Source: Lysobacter oculi
GTDB lineage: Bacteria; Pseudomonadota; Gammaproteobacteria; Xanthomonadales; Xanthomonadaceae
DNA length: 64,000 bases
Assembly: GCF_003293695.1 (NCBI RefSeq)
Contig: NZ_CP029556.1
Span: 1,312,001-1,376,000 of the forward strand
Reading direction: 5' to 3'
Shown: positions 46,962 through 54,374 of the stretch, piece by piece
How positions within the stretch are numbered: position 1 is the first letter of the stretch
Layout of the letters: every line of letters starts with the position of its first letter
Made by a program: the position numbers and the translations under genes
Notes under the pieces: model-generated
Databases searched by the model: none
What the model saw: the letters and a program-made list of their open reading frames with translations, nothing else
What the model was told of the DNA's origin: nothing

Positions 46962-49073
46962 ATGCGCATGACCGCACTTCCCCGCCTCACCCTCGCGCTG
47001 GCCGTGGCCGCCGCGCTGACCGGCTGCCCGGAAAAGGACGCCGCAGGCACCCAAGCCGCCGCCACGACCGACGCGCAGCCCGCCGCCGACGCCGGCTACA
47101 AGATCGACGACAGCAAGCTGCCGCCGATGAACAGCTTCAAGGCCGCCGACATCGACACCGCCGGCAACGCCTGCACCGACTTCGGCAGCTACATCAACAA
47201 GAACTGGCTGGCCGCCAACCCGATCCCGGGCGACCGCACCAGCTGGGGCGCGTTCGAGATGCTCAACGAGCGCTCCATCGCCGTGCAGCACCAGCTGGCC
47301 GAGCAGGCCGCCGCCAAGACCGGCGCCACCGGCATCGACAAGCTGATCGGCGACATGTACGCCACCGGCATGGACCAGGCCAAGATCGACGCTCAGGGCA
47401 TCAAGCCGCTGGAATCGCGCCTGGCCGACATCGACAAGCTGACCGACGCCGCCTCGATCGCCGAGTACCTGCGCCAGTCCTACGCCAAGGGCGAAGGCAC
47501 GCTGTTCGGCTTCGGCCCGAACGCGGACTTCAAGGACTCCAACACCAACATCGCCTACGCCGCGCAGGGCGGCCTGGGCCTGCCCGACAAGGGCTACTAC
47601 TTCGACGCCGACAAGAAGGCCAAGCTCGAGGCCTACCAGCAGCACGTCGCCAAGGTGCTGGAACTGTCCGGCACGCCGGCCGCCGATGCCGCCAGGCAGG
47701 CCGCCGACGTGGTGAAGTTCGAGACCCGCTTGGCCAAGGTGTCGAAGTCGAGCGAGGAGCTCTCGCGCGACGTCTCGCTGTACTACAACCCGGTCAGCGT
47801 GGCCGATGCCGACAAGCTGACGCCCAACTTCCCGTGGTCGAAGTTCTTCGAATCGCAGGGCCTGGCCCAGCCGGCGATGTTCTCGCTGGCCATCCCGGCC
47901 TTCCACGAGGAAGTGTCGAAGATGATCGCCGACGTCCCCGCCGACCAGTGGAAGAGCTACCTGCGCTTCCATACCGTCGATGGCGCCGCACCCTACCTGT
48001 CCGATGCCTTCGTGCAGGAGAACTTCAACTTCTACGGCAAGGCGATGCGTGGCCAGAAGGAGATCAAGGACCGCTGGAAGCGCGTGCTCGGCACCATCGA
48101 GGACCAGGCCGGCGAAGCGTTCGGCCAGATGTACGTCAAGGTCGCCTTCCCGGCCGAGTCCAAGGCGCGCATGGAACAGCTGGTGAAGAACCTGCACGAG
48201 GCCTTCGCCGCGCGCATCGACAACCTGAGCTGGATGTCGGCCGAGACCAAGGCCAAGGCGCAGGAGAAGCTGAAGACCTTCACGCCGAAGATCGGCTACC
48301 CGGACAAGTGGCGTGACTGGGCCGGCCTGTCCACCAGCCGCGACAGCTACATCGGCAACGTACTGGCCGCCAACGAATTCAACTACAAGTGGAACCTGTC
48401 GAAGATCGGCAAGCCGGTCGACCGCACCGAGTGGGGCATGAGCCCGCAGACGGTCAACGCCTACTACAACCCGCAGATGAACGAGATCGTCTTCCCGGCC
48501 GCGATCCTGCAGCCGCCGTTCTTCGACGGCAAGGCGGATGACGCGGTGAACTACGGCGGCATCGGCGCGGTGATCGGGCACGAGATGACCCACGGCTTCG
48601 ACGACCAGGGCAGCCGCTTCGGGCCCAACGGCAACTTCGAGAACTGGTGGACCGAGGCCGACGCCAACGGCTTCAAGGCGCTCACCAACAAGCTGGTGCA
48701 GCAGTTCGACCAGTACGAGGCCGCACCGGGCAAGCACGTCAACGGCAAACTGACCCTGGGCGAGAACATCGCCGACCTGGGTGGCCTGGCCATCGCCTAC
48801 GACGCCTACCAGCGCGCGCTGGGCGGCAAGGTGCCGAGCGCGATCGACAGCCTGTCCGGCGACCAGCGCTTCTTCGCCAACTGGGCCACGGTGTGGCGCC
48901 GCAACTTCACCCCGGACGAACTGTCCGTGCGCCTGACCACCGACCCGCACGCCCCGGCCAACTTCCGCGCCATCGGCGCGCCGAGCAACATGCCGGCGTT
49001 CGCCAAGGCCTGGAACTGCAAGACCGGCGATGCCATGGTCCGTGACGGCGACAAGCAGGTGCTGATCTGGTAA
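46962..49073 (+). CDS. M13-family zinc metallopeptidase (neprilysin/PepO-like) lipoprotein
   Basis: A 703-residue exported peptidase. The N-terminus MRMTALPRLTLALAVAAALT is a signal peptide ending in a lipobox LTGC (Cys 23), so it is probably an outer membrane or periplasmic lipoprotein. All M13 hallmarks are present: NAYYNP substrate motif, VIGHEMTHGFDDQG with HEMTH at residues 540-544, GENIADLGG (zinc ligand Glu601 and nearby Asp), and the C-terminal tryptophan. It cleaves small peptides. A TAAAGT at 46911-46916 may be its -10. It is followed by a second M13 gene. Confidence 0.95.
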   Translation: MRMTALPRLTLALAVAAALTGCPEKDAAGTQAAATTDAQPAADAGYKIDDSKLPPMNSFKAADIDTAGNACTDFGSYINKNWLAANPIPGDRTSWGAFEMLNERSIAVQHQLAEQAAAKTGATGIDKLIGDMYATGMDQAKIDAQGIKPLESRLADIDKLTDAASIAEYLRQSYAKGEGTLFGFGPNADFKDSNTNIAYAAQGGLGLPDKGYYFDADKKAKLEAYQQHVAKVLELSGTPAADAARQAADVVKFETRLAKVSKSSEELSRDVSLYYNPVSVADADKLTPNFPWSKFFESQGLAQPAMFSLAIPAFHEEVSKMIADVPADQWKSYLRFHTVDGAAPYLSDAFVQENFNFYGKAMRGQKEIKDRWKRVLGTIEDQAGEAFGQMYVKVAFPAESKARMEQLVKNLHEAFAARIDNLSWMSAETKAKAQEKLKTFTPKIGYPDKWRDWAGLSTSRDSYIGNVLAANEFNYKWNLSKIGKPVDRTEWGMSPQTVNAYYNPQMNEIVFPAAILQPPFFDGKADDAVNYGGIGAVIGHEMTHGFDDQGSRFGPNGNFENWWTEADANGFKALTNKLVQQFDQYEAAPGKHVNGKLTLGENIADLGGLAIAYDAYQRALGGKVPSAIDSLSGDQRFFANWATVWRRNFTPDELSVRLTTDPHAPANFRAIGAPSNMPAFAKAWNCKTGDAMVRDGDKQVLIW

Positions 49074-49092
49074 CCGTTTCACCCGTGTCACC

Positions 49093-49125
49093 ACAAAGCC
49101 CGGCCCCGCGCCGGGCTTTGTTTTT
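49093..49125 (+). terminator. Intrinsic terminator after first M13 gene
   Basis: CAAAGCCCGGC (49094-49104) pairs with GCCGGGCTTTG (49110-49120) over 11 bp with a 5-base loop, followed by five T (49121-49125). Confidence 0.92.
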
Positions 49126-49184
49126 GGGGGAATGGGGAGGCGGCTTCGTTCATCCACCTGCATGAGGCGATGACCCCGGCTTGT

Positions 49185-49190
49185 TAGACT
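49185..49190 (+). promoter_or_regulatory. Candidate -10 element before second M13 gene
   Basis: TAGACT lies 28 bases before the start, after the terminator of the first M13 gene, implying separate transcription. No clear -35 is visible. Confidence 0.32.
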
Positions 49191-49218
49191 CCCGTGCATC
49201 CCCACGCCGGAATGCACG

Positions 49219-51237
49219 ATGTCCCGAGCCACGCCGCTTGCCCTCGCCCTGCTGGTCGCCCTTGCCGCCACCGCAACCGCCCCCGACGCCTTGGCCGCCA
49301 AGAAGAAGGCGGCAGCGAAGAAGACCAAGGCCCCGGCCGTCAGCGCCGACTGCAGCGACTTCTACGCCGCCAGCAACAAGGCATGGCTGGCCGCCAACCC
49401 GGCCCCGGCGGGCATCAGCGGCATCAGCGCGCTCGGCCAGCTCAACGCCCGCGCCGAACAGCAGCAGCGCGACCTGCTGGACGCCGCCATGCAGGCGCCG
49501 CAGAACAACGTGCAGAAACTCCTCGGCGACTTCTGGGCCAGCGGTCTGGACGAGGCCGCGGTGGAAGCCGACGCCGCCAACCCCATCGCGCCGCTGCTGA
49601 CCCGCATCAACGGCATCCGTCGCGCCAAGGACGTGCCGGCCGCGATCGCCGCGCTGCACCAGGTCGGCATCCCGGTGGCGTTCAACTTCGGCGCCGACAT
49701 CGACCTCAACGACCTCAACCGCCACATCGGCTACTTCAGCCAGGGCGGCACCGCACTGCCGGATCCGGCCTTCTACACCCGCCAGGACGCCGACAACGTG
49801 GTGGTGATGTCGCGCTACCGCAACTACATCGGCAAGATCCTCACCCTGACCGGCACCCCGGCCAACAAGCTGGCGGCGGAAACCCAATCCGTGCTGGACA
49901 TGGAAGGCCGCATCGCCCAGGCCTCGCGCCCGCTGGCGTCGCTGCGTGATCCGCGCGGCAACTACGCGCCGGTGCCGGTGGCCGAGCTCAAGAAGCAGTA
50001 CCGCAACCTGCAGCTGGCCGAATTCCTGCAGGCGCAGGGCGTAACCGACGACGTGGTCTCGATCGCCAACCCGCAGCTGTTCCAGCAGCTCGACGCGCTG
50101 ATCGGCGGGGTCAAGGCCGACGAGTGGAAGACCTACCTGCGCTACGAGACCGGCGTGGCGATGGCGCCCTACCTGTCGAAGAGTTTCCGCGACGCCGACT
50201 TCGAGTTCCGTGGCCAGGTGCTGCGCGGGCTGCAGGCGCCGCAGCCGCGCTGGAAGCAGACGCTCGACGCGATCAACCTGGCCGCCGGCCCGATGCTCGG
50301 CCGCGAATACGCCGCGCGCTACCTGCCCGCCGCCAACCGCGCCCGCGCCGAATCGGTCGCCAGCGAGATCCGCGACGCGCTGGCCGCCGGCATCGACGCC
50401 AACACGTGGATGAGCCCGGCCGCCAAGACCGAGGCCAAGGCCAAGCTGGCCAGGACCCGCATCGAAGTCGGCACACCCAAGCGCGACCTCGACTACACCA
50501 TCCAGCCGATGGGCCGTGGCAGCTTCGGCAGCAACATGCTGATCGCCTCCACCTGGCGCCACCGCGAGGAGATGCGCCGGATCGGCCGCAACAATGCTGA
50601 GCGCCGCTGGGACGTCCTGCCGCAGCAGCCGGCATTGGCCTACGACCTGGCCCAGAACCGCCTGATCGTCACCGCCGCCGTGCTGCAGGCGCCGGTGCTG
50701 GACATGGCCCGCGACAGCGCCGCGCATTACGGCAGCTACGGCGCGCTGGTCGGCCACGAACTCACCCATGCCGTTGATGCGCGCGGCCGCATGGTCGATG
50801 CCGCCGGCAACCTGCGCGACTGGTGGACGCCGGGCGATGTCGCCGCCTGGGAAGGCCTGCTGGCCCGCACCGGCAGCCAGTTCGACGGCCTGCCCTACCC
50901 GATGCTCAGCGGCGTCAAGGTCAACGGCCGGCTGGTCCGCGACCAGGCACTGGGCGATTTCTCCGGCCTGCAGCTGGCCGAGAACGCCCTGCTCAAGGCC
51001 CAGTCCGCCGCCAGCGACAGCAGCCGCAAAGCCCTCTACGAAGGCTGGTCAAACCTGTGGGCGCAGCAGTTGAATGCCGAGGCCGCGACCTTCCTGTCCA
51101 CCACCGCCAGCCAGCCGCCGGGCCAGTGGCGCGCCAATGCCGCGCTGGCCAACCAGCCCGGCTTTGCCACCACCTACAAGTGCAAGGTGCCGGGCCCGAT
51201 GGCCACGCCGGAAGCCAACCGCATCCGCGTCTGGTAA
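49219..51237 (+). CDS. M13-family metallopeptidase homologue with degenerate active site
   Basis: A 672-residue paralogue of the preceding peptidase, with a signal peptide (ATPLALALLVALAATATAPD, then ALAAKKK) and no lipobox. The zinc motif HELTH is kept at residues 513-517 and the C-terminal tryptophan too, but two catalytic elements are lost: GENIADLGG is replaced by GDFSGLQLA (Asp580 where the third zinc ligand Glu is expected, and the Asp of the same motif gone), and the NAYYNP substrate strand reads LAYDLAQNR. It may be a reduced-activity or non-catalytic paralogue. The basic run KKKAAAKKTKAP follows the signal. Confidence 0.92.
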   Translation: MSRATPLALALLVALAATATAPDALAAKKKAAAKKTKAPAVSADCSDFYAASNKAWLAANPAPAGISGISALGQLNARAEQQQRDLLDAAMQAPQNNVQKLLGDFWASGLDEAAVEADAANPIAPLLTRINGIRRAKDVPAAIAALHQVGIPVAFNFGADIDLNDLNRHIGYFSQGGTALPDPAFYTRQDADNVVVMSRYRNYIGKILTLTGTPANKLAAETQSVLDMEGRIAQASRPLASLRDPRGNYAPVPVAELKKQYRNLQLAEFLQAQGVTDDVVSIANPQLFQQLDALIGGVKADEWKTYLRYETGVAMAPYLSKSFRDADFEFRGQVLRGLQAPQPRWKQTLDAINLAAGPMLGREYAARYLPAANRARAESVASEIRDALAAGIDANTWMSPAAKTEAKAKLARTRIEVGTPKRDLDYTIQPMGRGSFGSNMLIASTWRHREEMRRIGRNNAERRWDVLPQQPALAYDLAQNRLIVTAAVLQAPVLDMARDSAAHYGSYGALVGHELTHAVDARGRMVDAAGNLRDWWTPGDVAAWEGLLARTGSQFDGLPYPMLSGVKVNGRLVRDQALGDFSGLQLAENALLKAQSAASDSSRKALYEGWSNLWAQQLNAEAATFLSTTASQPPGQWRANAALANQPGFATTYKCKVPGPMATPEANRIRVW

Positions 51238-51258
51238 CCGCGCCGACATGCGGCAAAG

Positions 51259-51288
51259 AAAAAGCGCGTCCACCGGGCGCGCTTTTTT
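51259..51288. terminator. Bidirectional terminator between M13 paralogue and rhomboid gene
   Basis: AAAAAGCGCG (51259-51268) pairs with CGCGCTTTTT (51278-51287), extended by a T-G wobble and two C-G pairs inward, loop ACC, flanked by A and T runs. It can serve both convergent genes. Confidence 0.92.
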
Positions 51289-51308
51289 GTTGGGGATGAT
51301 GTCGCCGC

Positions 51309-51965
51309 TCAGACGCTGCGCAGGTGCCGCTTGCGCCCGCCACCGCCACCGCCGCCACCGAACGGCGGTTGCCCGCGCCAGTAACGGATCATCAGCCAGC
51401 CGGTGAGCATCCCGCCCAGGTGGGCGAAGTGGGCGATGTCGGGCATCGCGCCGGTGGCGCCGGCAAACAGCGCGAACACGCCGATCAGCACCACCGCGAT
51501 CCGCGCCGGGATGAAGAACGGGATCGGGAAGATCATCACCTTCTGCTGCGGGAACAGCAGCCCGTAGCCCAGCACCAGCCCGAGCACGCCACCGGAAGCA
51601 CCGACCGTCGGGTAGGCGCCGGCGCCATTGCCCACCATCCAGCTGCCCACCGCCAACTGGCACAGCCCGGCCCCGACGATGCAGGCCAGGTAGAACTGCA
51701 GGAAACGGCGCGGGCCCCAGACATGCTCCAGCGGCGCGCCGAACATGAAGAGCACCAGCATGTTGAAGAACAGGTGGAAGAAGCCGCCGTGCATGAAGCC
51801 GTAACTCAGCAGCTGCCAGGGCAGGAACGACATGGCGCCGGCATCGCCGAGCGGCCAGAGCATGAACGGAGCGGTGGCCGCCTCGCCTAGCGCCCACTGC
51901 AGCAGGAATACGGCGACGTTGGCGATCAGCAGGCCGCGGGTGACGGGGGGAAGTCGGTTGAACAT
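51309..51965 (-). CDS. Rhomboid intramembrane serine protease
   Basis: A 218-residue rhomboid with six transmembrane helices. The active-site serine is in VGASGGVLG (Ser124) and the partner histidine in AHFAHLGGM (His182); HGGFFHLFFNM supplies the oxyanion residues. It cleaves within membrane proteins; substrate unknown. The C-terminus is a nine-glycine run and basic tail (GGGGGGGGG, then RKRHLRSV), unusual low-complexity sequence. It is the last gene of the minus-strand DUF47-pit-ATL series. Confidence 0.93.
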   Translation of the reverse strand: MFNRLPPVTRGLLIANVAVFLLQWALGEAATAPFMLWPLGDAGAMSFLPWQLLSYGFMHGGFFHLFFNMLVLFMFGAPLEHVWGPRRFLQFYLACIVGAGLCQLAVGSWMVGNGAGAYPTVGASGGVLGLVLGYGLLFPQQKVMIFPIPFFIPARIAVVLIGVFALFAGATGAMPDIAHFAHLGGMLTGWLMIRYWRGQPPFGGGGGGGGRKRHLRSV

Positions 51966-52034
51966 GCGGGCTCCGGGGGATGCGCCATGATAGCCACCCC
52001 ACCCTGTCCACCGGCATGACGGCCGTGTTCCGGC

Positions 52035-52376
52035 TCAGTCCGGCGGGCCCCAGACCAGGGTATCGAGGTCGGCCGCCGGGCGTTGCCCGCGCACCCTGCC
52101 GCCTTCCACGATCACGCCTTCGGCACGCAGGCGCTGCACCTGTTCGTCGTGTTCGGGCGAGCCCATCGGGAACGCGATGCGGCCATCGCTGCGCAACACG
52201 CGATGCCAGGGCAGCTTCGCGTCCTCGTTGCCCGACAACACCTTCGCCGCGAGCCGGGCCCGTCCGGGCAGTCCCGCCCGGCGTGCCACTTCGCCATACC
52301 CCGCCACCTGCCCACGCGGGATCGCCCGCACGGCACGCAAAATGGCATCGCGATGGCGCTCGGCCGGCGTCTTCAT
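52035..52376 (-). CDS. Alkyltransferase-like protein (ATL)
   Basis: A 113-residue protein matching the DNA-binding domain of O6-alkylguanine-DNA alkyltransferases. The active-site motif PCHRV is replaced by PWHRV (residues 56-60, Trp57 for the acceptor Cys), the defining feature of ATL proteins such as E. coli YbaZ. ATLs bind O6-alkylguanine without repairing it and recruit nucleotide excision repair. The helix-turn-helix segment VAGYGEVARRAGLPGRARL is intact. It follows pit by 25 bases. Confidence 0.93.
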   Translation of the reverse strand: MKTPAERHRDAILRAVRAIPRGQVAGYGEVARRAGLPGRARLAAKVLSGNEDAKLPWHRVLRSDGRIAFPMGSPEHDEQVQRLRAEGVIVEGGRVRGQRPAADLDTLVWGPPD

Positions 52377-52401
52377 CGCCCGACCATTACCGGCGGGCGG
52401 C

Positions 52402-53523
52402 TCAGGCCCAGCCCATCGCCTCGATGATGCGGAACAGCACGTAGCCCACGCCGCCGGCCGCCGGGATGGTCAATATCCATGCCCAGATGATGCGCTCGAT
52501 CACGGTGATCTTGAGCGCGCGCGGGTTCTTGGCGAAGCCCACGCCCATGATCGCGGTGGAGATGCTGTGGGTGGTCGAGACCGGCATGCCCAGCTGCGCG
52601 GCGACCACCAGGATGGTGGCGGAAGCACTTTCGGCGGCGAAACCGTCGATCGGCTGCAGCTTGACCAGCTTGTGGCCCATGGTCTTGATGATGCGCCAGC
52701 CGCCGGTCGCGGTGCCTGCCGCCATGACCAGCGCGCAGGTGGCGATGATCCAGCTGTCGATGTCGTCCTTGCCGCCGCCCGGATGCAGGAAGGCCAGCCA
52801 CGCCGGCAGATCGTTCAGCGTGCCGGCCTGCTGCGCGCCGAACAGCGCCAGCGCGATGATGCCCATCGTCTTCTGCGCATCCTGCTTGCCATGCGCGAAG
52901 CCCATGTAGGCCGCCGATACGATCTGCGCCTTGCCGAAGAACGCGTTCACCCAGCGTGGTCGCGCCAGCCGGCGCAACGGCCCGCCCGCCCGCGTCATTC
53001 CGGCGATGATCAGGTACAGCAAGGTGAGGATGAGGACGCCCAGGGTGAACCCCGCGATCGGCGAGGACACCATCGGCACCACCACCTTCCAGAGCAGGCC
53101 CTTGTTGTGGGTCCAGCCGCCTTCCCCGGTCTGCGACCAGACCAGCGCGGCCCAGTCGTTGTGCGAGGCCGACAGCGCCGCGCCGCACAGCCCGCCGATC
53201 AGCGCGTGCGACGACGACGACGGCAGCCCGAACCACCAGGTGATCAGGTTCCAGACGATCGCGCCGGTCAGCGCGCACAGGATCACCTGCGAGGTGACGT
53301 TGACCACCTCCATGTCGACCAGCCCGCTGGCGATGGTCTTGGCCACCGCGGTGCCGGCGAAGGCGCCGACCAGGTTCATCGCCGCCGCCAGCATCACCGC
53401 CTGGCCGGGGCTCAGCACCTTGGTCGCGACCACGGTGGCGATGGAGTTGGCCGTGTCGTGGAAGCCGTTGATGAACTCGAAGACCAGCGCGGTGATGATC
53501 ACCAGCAGGACAAGGGTGAGCAT
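52402..53523 (-). CDS. Low-affinity phosphate transporter, PiT family
   Basis: A 373-residue PiT-family inorganic phosphate transporter with about ten transmembrane helices. The two signature regions are present: NGFHDTANSIATVVATKVLS near the N-terminus and AAQLGMPVSTTHSISTAIMG in the second half. It moves metal-phosphate or phosphate with a proton. The partner DUF47 gene starts upstream, with 12 bases between, an arrangement known from orfA-pit in Sinorhizobium meliloti. Confidence 0.95.
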   Translation of the reverse strand: MLTLVLLVIITALVFEFINGFHDTANSIATVVATKVLSPGQAVMLAAAMNLVGAFAGTAVAKTIASGLVDMEVVNVTSQVILCALTGAIVWNLITWWFGLPSSSSHALIGGLCGAALSASHNDWAALVWSQTGEGGWTHNKGLLWKVVVPMVSSPIAGFTLGVLILTLLYLIIAGMTRAGGPLRRLARPRWVNAFFGKAQIVSAAYMGFAHGKQDAQKTMGIIALALFGAQQAGTLNDLPAWLAFLHPGGGKDDIDSWIIATCALVMAAGTATGGWRIIKTMGHKLVKLQPIDGFAAESASATILVVAAQLGMPVSTTHSISTAIMGVGFAKNPRALKITVIERIIWAWILTIPAAGGVGYVLFRIIEAMGWA

Positions 53524-53535
53524 GTCCGGCTCCCG

Positions 53536-54162
53536 TCAGCTGTTCTTGAGGACGATCTGGTAGGCCACCACGCCCGCCTCGCGGCAGCGGTCGATGGCCT
53601 TTTCCAGGATCTCGAAGAACTCCTTCAGCAGGAACATGTCGGCCGCGTCCATCCGCCCCGAATAGATCTCGCGGTGCAGCTCAAGGATCAGCCGGTCGGC
53701 TTCCATCTCGATCGAGCGCAGGCGCTCGTTGAGCTTGCTCATCGGTTCCAGGCGCATGTGGCGCAGCTCGTGGACCATCTCCACCACCACGCCGGCCGCC
53801 TGTTCCAGCATCGCCGCGCGCGGCGCGAAGTCGATGTCGAGGAGGCGGTGCTTGGCCAGCTCGAAACGGTCGGCGAAGCGCTCGACCTGCTTGGGAATCT
53901 TGTACAGCGCGCTGCCCAGCGACTCGATGTCCTCGCGCTCGATCGGGGTGATGAAGCTGTCCACCAGCGCCTGGCTGATCTTGTCGGAGGCGATGCGCTC
54001 GCGCTGGCGGGCCAGCTTGAAGGCGTCGAGCGCGTGGAAGCTTTCCGGCGCCTTCAACATCTCGTACAGCGCCTTGGTGCTGTCGTGCGCGGCCACCGCG
54101 GCCTCGTCCAGCAACTCGAAGAACTGCTTGCCGGAACCGAAGATCGTTTGCAGAGAAAACAT
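53536..54162 (-). CDS. DUF47 (PhoU-like) Pit accessory protein
   Basis: A 208-residue all-helical protein of the DUF47/TIGR00153 family, related to PhoU. It has several long amphipathic helices (for example HDSTKALYEMLKAPESFHAL and RERIASDKISQALV) and the conserved acidic residues of metal-binding PhoU-like folds (PKQVERFADRFELAKHRLLD). It is encoded before pit and is thought to modulate Pit. Start MFSLQTIFGSG is family-typical. A candidate Pho box lies 37 bases upstream. Confidence 0.93.
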   Translation of the reverse strand: MFSLQTIFGSGKQFFELLDEAAVAAHDSTKALYEMLKAPESFHALDAFKLARQRERIASDKISQALVDSFITPIEREDIESLGSALYKIPKQVERFADRFELAKHRLLDIDFAPRAAMLEQAAGVVVEMVHELRHMRLEPMSKLNERLRSIEMEADRLILELHREIYSGRMDAADMFLLKEFFEILEKAIDRCREAGVVAYQIVLKNS

Positions 54163-54198
54163 GTGTGTGGCCCGTTGGGACGCCCCGTCGCGTCCGCC

Positions 54199-54220
54199 TA
54201 TTATGACGAAACGATGACAG
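54199..54220 (-). promoter_or_regulatory. Candidate PhoB box before DUF47-pit
   Basis: On the minus strand (54220 down to 54199) the sequence CTGTCAT-CGTT-TCGTCAT-AATA has two 7-bp repeats at 11-bp spacing; 12 of 14 repeat bases fit the PhoB consensus CTGTCAT-N4-CTGTCAT. A CATAAT that could be a -10 overlaps its downstream half (54200-54205), an arrangement expected for repression rather than activation. Confidence 0.45.
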
Positions 54221-54256
54221 GTGAGCAGCCCGTCAATCGGCGCGGGGACCGGCTGC

Positions 54257-54262
54257 TATGAT
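54257..54262 (+). promoter_or_regulatory. Candidate -10 element before CorC-family gene
   Basis: TATGAT matches five of six -10 bases, 96 bases upstream of the start. The leader this implies holds the short ORF at 54288. No good -35 is seen at 16-18 bases. Confidence 0.35.
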
Positions 54263-54287
54263 CCCCCACGACTTTCCGCCGACGCTT

Positions 54288-54374
54288 ATGGACGACGACC
54301 CCAAGCCCGCGCGTGCCTTCCGGCCGCGCACGCCCCCCCTGCCCGGCGCGAGGCTCCCATGCTTGAACTGGTGA
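54288..54374 (+). other. Possible acidic, proline-containing leader peptide ORF (28 codons)
   Basis: An ATG-initiated ORF starting MDDDPKPARAF and ending LPCLNW overlaps the start of the CorC-family gene by 16 bases in another frame. It opens with three Asp before Pro, and five of its 28 codons are Pro. Acidic-plus-proline N-termini destabilise ribosomes and form the Mg-sensing leader mgtL (MEPDPTPLPRRR) in Salmonella. No Shine-Dalgarno sequence is seen before it, so translation is doubtful. Confidence 0.3.

Noticed and set aside
45542..48316. A 924-codon plus-strand frame crossing the MBL and M13 genes
   Set aside because: It is antisense to the MBL gene and out of frame with the M13 gene, without motifs.
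54221..54358. A Mg or Mn riboswitch before the CorC-family gene
   Set aside because: I see none of the conserved loop sequences of the yybP-ykoY or M-box types; a leader peptide is a better, though weak, alternative.
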